A stretch of 11,555 nucleotides of DNA from an uncultured Rhodospirillaceae bacterium (lineage in GTDB: Bacteria > Pseudomonadota > Alphaproteobacteria > Thalassobaculales > Thalassobaculaceae): the NCBI GenBank assembly GCA_937891725.1, contig CALAHL010000760.1, forward strand, positions 1-11,555. The letters are read 5' to 3'. Positions within the stretch are counted from its first letter, which is position 1. Each line of letters starts with the position of its first letter. The notes below the pieces were generated by a model. The model was not told the DNA's origin and ran no database searches. It saw nothing but the letters and a program-made list of their open reading frames with translations. Positions 6,698 through 11,555 of the stretch are shown one piece after another. The position numbers were made by a program, and so were the translations under genes.

Positions 6698-7351
6698 ATG
6701 ACGGTGAACGGTAGAACCCCGGCAATTCCATTGTCCAGCATCATGGTAGCGGCACTGGTCCTGGCGGTCGCTTTCGCAGCGAAGCCCGTTGCGGCCCAGG
6801 CACCGGCGCGCGATCAGATCGGCACACCGGGTGATGCCAACATGTCGGATTGTGCAAACCTCCCCGGCGGAAACGCGCCGATCAGCCGGATCGCGCGGCT
6901 CGAAGGGGGCCTGGCGGTTCGCAGCCTTGGCCTCACCTACTACGGGAAGACCCTTGATCAGCTGACCGATCAGGACTGGCGGTATCTGGAAGAGCTTTGG
7001 CCGCTCTGCGGGACCTACGAGGCAGATGTGGCCGCGGTGCTCGCCACGCAGGCGCGAAAGGTGATCAACGAGTCGAAGGCGGTGCAGGCGGCGACCCGCG
7101 ATTGGATGCGCGCGACCAAGGCAAGAGTCCAGGGCCTGTCGCCGGTTCATAACGACATCGTCGTGATTCACAATCTGTGGCAGGAGATGCTGAACCGTGA
7201 ACTCGACATGTCGGTCGCGGAATTCGCCGAGATGACGACCTTCATGAAAGACGCCCAGCAGAAGCTTTACGATGCCAATGCGCAGGGAAAGCGGATGCTG
7301 GTGCGGCCGTTCGATCCAGGTCCGACGGACGTGCGGGATCCCTACAAGTGA
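6698..7351 (+). CDS. Predicted exported protein of unknown function
   Basis: This 217-residue protein has an N-terminal signal peptide: a hydrophobic core at about 15-28 and an A-x-A site (VAAQA) with likely cleavage after residue 35. The mature part is mostly helix-forming and contains only two Cys (C52, C104), which could form a disulfide in the periplasm. A recognisable stretch is YYGKTLDQLTDQDWRYLEEL (81-100), followed by WPLC; the residues from about 105 to 195 look like long amphipathic helices. I recognise no family or catalytic motif. The ATG at 6698-6700 is the first in frame and has only a weak GAGG-like site 13 bases upstream. The CoA-transferase gene follows 91 bases later on the same strand and may or may not share its transcript. 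Confidence 0.75.
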   Translation: MTVNGRTPAIPLSSIMVAALVLAVAFAAKPVAAQAPARDQIGTPGDANMSDCANLPGGNAPISRIARLEGGLAVRSLGLTYYGKTLDQLTDQDWRYLEELWPLCGTYEADVAAVLATQARKVINESKAVQAATRDWMRATKARVQGLSPVHNDIVVIHNLWQEMLNRELDMSVAEFAEMTTFMKDAQQKLYDANAQGKRMLVRPFDPGPTDVRDPYK

Positions 7352-7442
7352 TCCCGTGTCTGATCAACGGTGATTGGCGGCCGGAACTCAGCGTCTTATG
7401 GTGCGGCTTAATTGTTCAATATGTCGCATGAGGATGACCATG

Positions 7443-8684
7443 ATGTCTGCTTCTTCCAACCCGATGCCAGTTCTCCCGCTCGACGGTGTCCGGATCTTCG
7501 ATCTGACCCGGATCCTGGCGGGACCGACCTGCACGCAGCTCTTGGGGGATCTCGGCGCCGACGTGATCAAGATCGAGCGGCGCGGACAAGGTGACGACAC
7601 CCGGTCCTGGGGACCACCCTATGTGAAGGATGCGGACGGCAACGACACTACGGAAAGCGCCTACTATCTCTGCGCGAACCGCTCAAAGCGCTCGGTCACG
7701 ATGGATCTCTCGAAGCCCGAGGGGATCGCGCTTGCCAAGCGGCTGATCGGGCAATCGGACATTCTGGTGGAGAATTTCAAGGTCGGCTCGCTCGCCAAGC
7801 TGGGGCTGGGCTACGAGCAGCTGCGGGAGGAGTTTCCGGGGCTGATCTACTGCTCTGTCACCGGGTTCGGGCAGACCGGGCCTTATGCCAAACGCGCCGG
7901 CTACGACTTCCTCGCCCAGGGAATGGGCGGGATCATGTCGATCACCGGCACGCCGGGGGTGGAGCCGGTCAAGGTGGGTGTCGGCATCGCCGACGTGATG
8001 ACCGGCATGTACGCCTCGACCGCGATCCTGGCCGCCCTGCGCCATCGGGACCGAACCGGTGAGGGGCAGCACATCGATATCTGTCTGTTGGACAGCCAGG
8101 TCGCCTGGCTGGTGAACGAGGGCACCAATTATCTGGTCGGTGGCAAGGTGCCCCAGCCGCTCGGCAATGCCCATCCGAACATCGTGCCCTATCAGGTGTT
8201 CCCGACCGAGGACGGCCATATCATTCTGGCCTGCGGCAATGACGGACAGTATCAGCGCTGGTGCGAGGTTGCGGGAGCGACCGATCTGCGGGACGACCCA
8301 CGCTATGCGACCAATCCGTTGCGGATCCGGAACCGGGACAGTCTGTGCCCTGCGATGGAGCCCTATATGCGCTCCAAGACAACCGATCAGTGGGTGGCCG
8401 CATTGGAAGCCGCCGGCGTGCCGTGCGGGCCAGTCAACACGATCGATCAGGTGTTCGAGAATCCGCAGGTTCAGGCGCGCGGGATGCGGATCGAACTGGA
8501 CCATCCGCTGTCGGGCGACGGAAAAGTACCGCTGATCGCCAATCCGCTGAAAATGTCCGGCACCCCCGTCACCTATCGCAATGCCCCGCCGACATTGGGC
8601 CAGCACACCGACGAGGTCCTGGCCGAGATTCTGGGCATGAGCGCAGAGGAGATCGCCGCGGAGAAGGCGAAGGGGGCGGTCTGA
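7443..8684 (+). CDS. CaiB/BaiF (family III) CoA-transferase
   Basis: This 414-residue protein matches family III CoA-transferases such as formyl-CoA transferase and succinyl-CoA:(R)-citramalate CoA-transferase, which form interlocked dimers and move CoA between carboxylates. It opens with LPLDGVRIFDLTRILAGPTC (11-30), then LGADVIKIERRGQGDDTR (37-54), NRSKRSVTMDL (79-89), GFGQTGPYAKRAGYD (141-155), and the catalytic Asp D184 in GIADVMTGMYAS. The C-terminal half has AAGVPCGPVN and LGQHTDEVLAEILG near the end. The substrate cannot be read from sequence. The ATG at 7443 has AGGA 8 bases upstream; the adjacent ATG at 7440, with 5-base spacing, is equally possible, and the frame is open to a TTG at 7374. 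The gene is convergent with hemH. Confidence 0.92.
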   Translation: MSASSNPMPVLPLDGVRIFDLTRILAGPTCTQLLGDLGADVIKIERRGQGDDTRSWGPPYVKDADGNDTTESAYYLCANRSKRSVTMDLSKPEGIALAKRLIGQSDILVENFKVGSLAKLGLGYEQLREEFPGLIYCSVTGFGQTGPYAKRAGYDFLAQGMGGIMSITGTPGVEPVKVGVGIADVMTGMYASTAILAALRHRDRTGEGQHIDICLLDSQVAWLVNEGTNYLVGGKVPQPLGNAHPNIVPYQVFPTEDGHIILACGNDGQYQRWCEVAGATDLRDDPRYATNPLRIRNRDSLCPAMEPYMRSKTTDQWVAALEAAGVPCGPVNTIDQVFENPQVQARGMRIELDHPLSGDGKVPLIANPLKMSGTPVTYRNAPPTLGQHTDEVLAEILGMSAEEIAAEKAKGAV

Positions 8685-8737
8685 TGGAATGGTCCGGGTT
8701 ACCGATTCCGCAGTCTTCCAAAAGACCCGCAATTCCA
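8685..8737. repeat. Inverted repeats between convergent CoA-transferase and hemH genes
   Basis: TGGAAT (8685-8690), directly after the stop codon, pairs with ATTCCA (8732-8737). Inside, CGGGT can pair with ACCCG, and GTCTT with AAGAC around a CCAA loop. The nested structure could stop transcription from both sides, but no T-run follows. The pairings are weak and predicted by eye. Confidence 0.25.
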
Positions 8738-8767
8738 GGGGCGGCGACTACGGCTGGCGCCTAGCGA

Positions 8768-9883
8768 TCACTCCCCCGCCATCCTGACCGGTTGTGTGCC
8801 TTCGTTCGCCTCTGCTTCGGCGGGTTTCCACCAGCCGGACAGCTCTCGGATGACCAGCGCTTCCAGCATATCGATGGCTTCGACATCGGCGTTGATGCAG
8901 GGGATCGTGGTGAAGTGGGTGCCACCGCCTTCTTCAAAGGTCTCGCGGGCCTGAATGCCGATCTCTTCCAGCGTCTCAACGCAATCGGCGACGAATCCCG
9001 GACACACTACTGCGATTTTTTTCACGCCCTCTTCGGCCAGCGCCTCGATGGTCTTGTCGGTATAGGGCTGCAGCCATTCTTCGGTCCCGAACCGGGATTG
9101 AAACGTCAGGCGGAACTGGTCCTTGGTCAGACCGAGTCGCTCGCGTACCATCCGGGCTGTCTTGGCGCAGTGGCAATGATAGGGGTCGCCCGCCAGAAAA
9201 TACCGTTTCGGAAGTCCGTGGAATGAGGCCAGGATCACCTCCGGCTCCCAATCCAGCGTTTTCAGATGCCGCTCGATCCCGGCGGCCACGGCCTCTACAT
9301 AACTCTCGTCGTCGTGGAAGGCCGGAGCGGTGCGCACGGCCGGCTGCCAGCGCAGGGTCTTCAGCGCGTCGAACGCCGCATCGTTCACGCTGGCCGTGGT
9401 GGAGGCGGAATATTGCGGATAGAGCGGCACGATCACGATCTTGTCGCAGCCGGCCTCGGTCATCGCCTCCAGCCGGTCGCCAATCCGTGGCACGCCATAA
9501 CGCATCGCCCAGTCGATCATCAGGGTTTCGCCGTTAGGGTCCATCCGCTCCTGCAAAAGCTCGGCCTGCAGACGGGTGTAGTGGCGCAACGGACTTTCGT
9601 CGTGCTCTTCCATCCAGATCTGACGATAGGCCTCGGCGGTCTTCGGCGGGCGGGTGGTCAGGATGATACCGTAGAGGATCGGCTTCCAGAGCCACGGATT
9701 GACCTCGATCACGCGCGGATCGGACAGAAATTCCCGCAGATAGCGGCGTACGGTCGGAACGTCAGTCGATTCGGGCGTGCCCAGATTGACCAGCAGCACC
9801 CCAAGCCGGTCGAGCTTGACCGGAGGATGGTCCGCCATGTCCACGGCAGCACCGTCAACCTCATTAACCGTCCGCACGCCCAT
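8768..9883 (-). CDS. hemH: Ferrochelatase
   Basis: Ferrochelatase inserts Fe(II) into protoporphyrin IX, the last step of protohaem synthesis, usually at the inner face of the cytoplasmic membrane. The 371-residue product shows LGVLLVNLGTPEST (27-40), YRQIW (86-90), MRYGVP (127-132), PLYPQYSASTTASV (153-166), the catalytic His H222 in ASFHGLPKRY, GDPYHCHCAKTAR (232-244), FQSRFG (261-266) and the conserved Glu E303 in CPGFVADCVETLEEI. Only one Cys (C329) lies in the C-terminal region, so a [2Fe-2S] cluster of the kind bound by some family members is unlikely. The start is uncertain: the ATG at 9881-9883 has GAGG only 1 base away, while the in-frame GTG at 9875-9877 has the same GAGG 7 bases upstream. 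ATG at 9836-9838 also fits family length. The gene lies 111 bases after the oxygenase gene on the same strand. Confidence 0.95.
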   Translation of the reverse strand: MGVRTVNEVDGAAVDMADHPPVKLDRLGVLLVNLGTPESTDVPTVRRYLREFLSDPRVIEVNPWLWKPILYGIILTTRPPKTAEAYRQIWMEEHDESPLRHYTRLQAELLQERMDPNGETLMIDWAMRYGVPRIGDRLEAMTEAGCDKIVIVPLYPQYSASTTASVNDAAFDALKTLRWQPAVRTAPAFHDDESYVEAVAAGIERHLKTLDWEPEVILASFHGLPKRYFLAGDPYHCHCAKTARMVRERLGLTKDQFRLTFQSRFGTEEWLQPYTDKTIEALAEEGVKKIAVVCPGFVADCVETLEEIGIQARETFEEGGGTHFTTIPCINADVEAIDMLEALVIRELSGWWKPAEAEANEGTQPVRMAGE

Positions 9884-9994
9884 GCCTCGTCACCAATCTT
9901 TCGCTATCGAGCCGTCAGCGACCAATACTCGCCCAACGCGAAATAAGCCATCTTGGACGCCGGACAAGCCCGACTGCAACGGCACCCTGTCCTG

Positions 9995-10999
9995 TCACGG
10001 TGCGGCCATGAAGGCCAGCAAAACGTATCGCGATCCTTTGGAGACAGGAACTGCCTCATGCATCAGATTGCATGAGAACGCCAAAGCCCCCCCGGCGGGG
10101 GCGCGATGGCGGTGATCCGCGTATTCCGGGAAGATCAGGCCGCCCCCCTCGTAGTCGTCGTTCAACTCCATGCTGATCGCGACCCTGCGCCGCGCCGTGC
10201 CGGGTGTGTTGTTGTCCCGATGGGCGGCGAAAAAGTCAGCCCTATCGTCGTCATAACGCGCAAGATAATAGCCTTCGTGACGCAGCTTTTCGATCCAGAA
10301 AGCCTTGTAAAGCTCAGGCATCACGAGACGGGACACGCGCTCCGCGCAGGCGAGATAGAGCGGGTCATCCTTGGCCAGTTTGTGATCCCGGCGGGGTTTC
10401 TTGTCCGGTAGTTCGACGCTGCGGGTTTCACCCTTGTCGATGATGGCGACCCGACCTTCCACCATCTGCGACTCCAGGCGCTCGATCAGCGCCCGGCGGA
10501 GCCCCGGCTCCAAAACGTTCGGCAACAGCAATACCGGCGCCCCGTCCCGCCGCTCCTGCGGTGGAGGTCGGGTAAGGGACGAGAGGGCGGCGGACAACCA
10601 GTCGGAAAACACCCCCGCGCCGGACCAGACAGCCACCATGCGCTGGTTCGCGTCCGCCAGAAGCGCCTGTCGTTCGGCCCCGAACAAGCGCCCGCGCAAA
10701 GCGCCGCTGATATCCGGGACGCACCAGATATCGAGATCCGGCTCGCCGACACCGGATCTCTCGAACCGGTCGTCGACCACCACAACCGCAACCCCTTGCG
10801 CCCGCGCCTCAAGCACGCGATCGGTCTCCGCCGCGTAAAGAAACAGAGTGGGCCCGTGGGTCATATCTCTGAAATAATCGAGATGTCGGCCGAGATCCGC
10901 CTCCATCGCCACATTCGGAAGCCGGCTGCCATAGGGTACGAGCCTCTGAACCACCGGGTTCAAAGCCTGCGGTGAAGCTTGGATGAATTTCGCGCTCAT
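9995..10999 (-). CDS. Fe(II)/2-oxoglutarate oxygenase with N-terminal redoxin-like domain
   Basis: The C-terminal half (about 155-334) is a prolyl-4-hydroxylase-type Fe(II)/2-oxoglutarate oxygenase. The metal triad is H260 and D262 in AAHRDNN plus H314 in NLMHEAVP, and R324, ten residues after the last His, would hold 2-oxoglutarate. LEPGLRRALIE (163-173) and MELNDDYEGGGLIFPEY (277-293) are typical of the family. The N-terminal 140 residues resemble a thioredoxin/peroxiredoxin-like fold (hydrophobic strands TLFLYA at 51-56 and VAVVVVDD at 70-77) but lack a CxxC or peroxidatic Cys, so this part is probably structural or binding. It could hydroxylate a protein or a small molecule; the target is unknown. 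The ATG at 10997-10999 has no Shine-Dalgarno site, but an extended -10 element is placed for a leaderless transcript. Total 334 residues. Confidence 0.87.
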   Translation of the reverse strand: MSAKFIQASPQALNPVVQRLVPYGSRLPNVAMEADLGRHLDYFRDMTHGPTLFLYAAETDRVLEARAQGVAVVVVDDRFERSGVGEPDLDIWCVPDISGALRGRLFGAERQALLADANQRMVAVWSGAGVFSDWLSAALSSLTRPPPQERRDGAPVLLLPNVLEPGLRRALIERLESQMVEGRVAIIDKGETRSVELPDKKPRRDHKLAKDDPLYLACAERVSRLVMPELYKAFWIEKLRHEGYYLARYDDDRADFFAAHRDNNTPGTARRRVAISMELNDDYEGGGLIFPEYADHRHRAPAGGALAFSCNLMHEAVPVSKGSRYVLLAFMAAP

Positions 11000-11005
11000 G
11001 ACATT

Positions 11006-11014
11006 TATCTAGCA
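11006..11014 (-). promoter_or_regulatory. Extended -10 promoter element for a possibly leaderless oxygenase mRNA
   Basis: On the minus strand the sequence TGC-TAGATA is a good extended -10 motif. Six bases separate its last base from the A of the ATG at 10999, which is where transcription would be expected to begin. The upstream -35 region is weak (TGGTTT-like), as is common with extended -10 promoters. There is no ribosome-binding sequence before the ATG, consistent with a leaderless message. Seen by eye, not tested. Confidence 0.35.
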
Positions 11015-11126
11015 CAACCGAATGCGAGAAAACCATGCGGCCGGCACTGGCGAGACCCAAAGTTCGCACCTATGTTCCACGACTTCGAATTCAACGCCTC
11101 ACAGCTCCGGGCCAAGGACCTAACAT

Positions 11127-11555
11127 ATGGATCGGTTTTTCTTCTTCGGCACATTGATGGATCGGGACGTTCTGGAACTGGTTTTGGACCGTACGGTGAC
11201 GGAGCAGGACCTCTCCCCCGCGCGCCTGAACGGTTTCGCGCGACGCCGGATCGCCAAGGATAGTTTTCCGGTGCTGATCAAGGCCGAGACCGAGAGCGTG
11301 GATGGGCAGGTGTTCATGGGAACGGGCCCGGTCGATCGCGACCGCATCCTGTTCTTCGAGGATTTCGATTACGATCTGGAGCCCTGCGAGATCGAGTTGC
11401 CGGACGGAACGGTGGAGAGCGCAATCTATTGCGGTGCTGCCCCAACTGCCGCTGCGACTGATGAGCCTTGGGACCTCGGGAGCTGGGCCGCACGACACAA
11501 GGCCTCGTTCCTGAAGGTGTCGCGCATTTATATGGACTGCTTCGGTAAAATGACG
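11127..11555 (+). CDS. Gamma-glutamylcyclotransferase-like (GGCT/AIG2 fold) protein, partial
   Basis: The frame is open from ATG 11127 to the window edge with no stop: 143 codons. The start fits the GGCT-like fold: FFFFGTLMDRDVLELVL (4-20) matches the substrate-binding FYGTL loop, with Phe in place of Tyr. ARLNGFARRRIAKDSFPVLI (32-51) and VDGQVFMG (58-65) follow the family pattern, and E78 in FFEDFDYDLEPCEI sits where the catalytic Glu lies in the L-x-x-(F/Y)-E-x-x-x-Y motif. Members cyclise gamma-glutamyl amines to 5-oxoproline or act on similar isopeptide substrates. AAGGA lies 8 bases upstream of the ATG, which decides the start. The gene is divergent from the oxygenase gene across 127 bases. 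The C-terminus, and any fused domain, lies beyond the window. Confidence 0.82.
   Translation, partial: MDRFFFFGTLMDRDVLELVLDRTVTEQDLSPARLNGFARRRIAKDSFPVLIKAETESVDGQVFMGTGPVDRDRILFFEDFDYDLEPCEIELPDGTVESAIYCGAAPTAAATDEPWDLGSWAARHKASFLKVSRIYMDCFGKMT

Noticed and set aside
6371..7171. 266-codon minus-strand frame joining the GGT-like N-terminal region and the exported-protein gene
   Set aside because: It spans two genes and their shared promoter region in wrong frames; no domain is seen.
7683..8732. 349-codon minus-strand frame opposite the CoA-transferase
   Set aside because: Shadow of a clear CaiB/BaiF gene in the antisense codon register; no family seen.
8684..8764. 26-codon frame starting at a TGATG overlap with the CoA-transferase stop
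   Set aside because: The overlap looks like translational coupling, but the peptide is short and of low complexity (Pro/Ala/Ser/Thr-rich), with no ribosome site or recognisable feature. Chance is the simpler explanation.
10979..11263. 94-codon plus-strand frame covering the region before the GGCT-like gene
   Set aside because: It overlaps the GGCT-like start in another frame, and the supported gene has its own AAGGA site and family motifs.
11091..11498. 135-codon minus-strand frame opposite the GGCT-like gene
   Set aside because: Shadow of the plus-strand GGCT-like frame, which carries recognisable motifs.
1..11555. Defence system, CRISPR array, prophage, transposon or integrated element
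   Set aside because: No repeat-spacer pattern, transposase, integrase, toxin-antitoxin pair, flanking tRNA or base-composition shift was seen; the genes are ordinary metabolic and housekeeping types.

Overview
The window looks like chromosomal DNA of a GC-rich alphaproteobacterium, possibly of the Rhodospirillales. The reasons are the strong G/C preference at third codon positions, the form of translation initiation factor IF-1 at the left edge, Shine-Dalgarno sites of the AGGAGG type, and the mix of CaiB/BaiF CoA-transferase, GGT-family hydrolase and 2-oxoglutarate oxygenase genes. The genus is inference. I see no tRNA, rRNA, CRISPR array, transposase, integrase or phage gene.

Layout, left to right. 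(1) The first 193 bases hold the start of infA on the minus strand, read from a TTG codon and cut by the window edge. (2) Bases 482-4266 hold a tight minus-strand operon of three thiamine-diphosphate enzyme genes: E1 alpha (GTG start), then E1 beta, then an acetolactate-synthase-like carboligase/decarboxylase. A hairpin lies just past the last stop codon. No E2 or E3 gene accompanies them. (3) A divergent small lipoprotein gene (4466-4870) follows. It meets head to head a minus-strand GGT-family N-terminal-nucleophile hydrolase (4980-6575). (4) Diverging from the hydrolase are two plus-strand genes: an exported protein of unknown function (6698-7351) and a CaiB/BaiF CoA-transferase (7443-8684). 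(5) On the minus strand come ferrochelatase hemH (8768-9883) and, upstream of it, a two-domain protein joining a thioredoxin-fold-like N-terminus to an Fe(II)/2-oxoglutarate oxygenase (9995-10999). (6) At the right edge, a plus-strand gamma-glutamylcyclotransferase-like gene (from 11127) runs out of the window.

How the genes may work together. The only firm multi-gene unit is the TDP-enzyme operon, which probably acts on a 2-oxo acid, an acyloin or an alpha-diketone. The CoA-transferase and GGT-like hydrolase are generic catabolic types and could feed an acyl-CoA or amide/oxo-acid route, but the sequence does not link them. HemH makes haem and IF-1 serves translation. The window is mostly ordinary metabolic chromosome. 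The points most worth a second look are the E2/E3-less operon with a third TDP enzyme, the GGT-family protein that lacks the usual glutamate-binding arginine, the redoxin-oxygenase fusion with a possibly leaderless start, and two uncharacterised envelope proteins.
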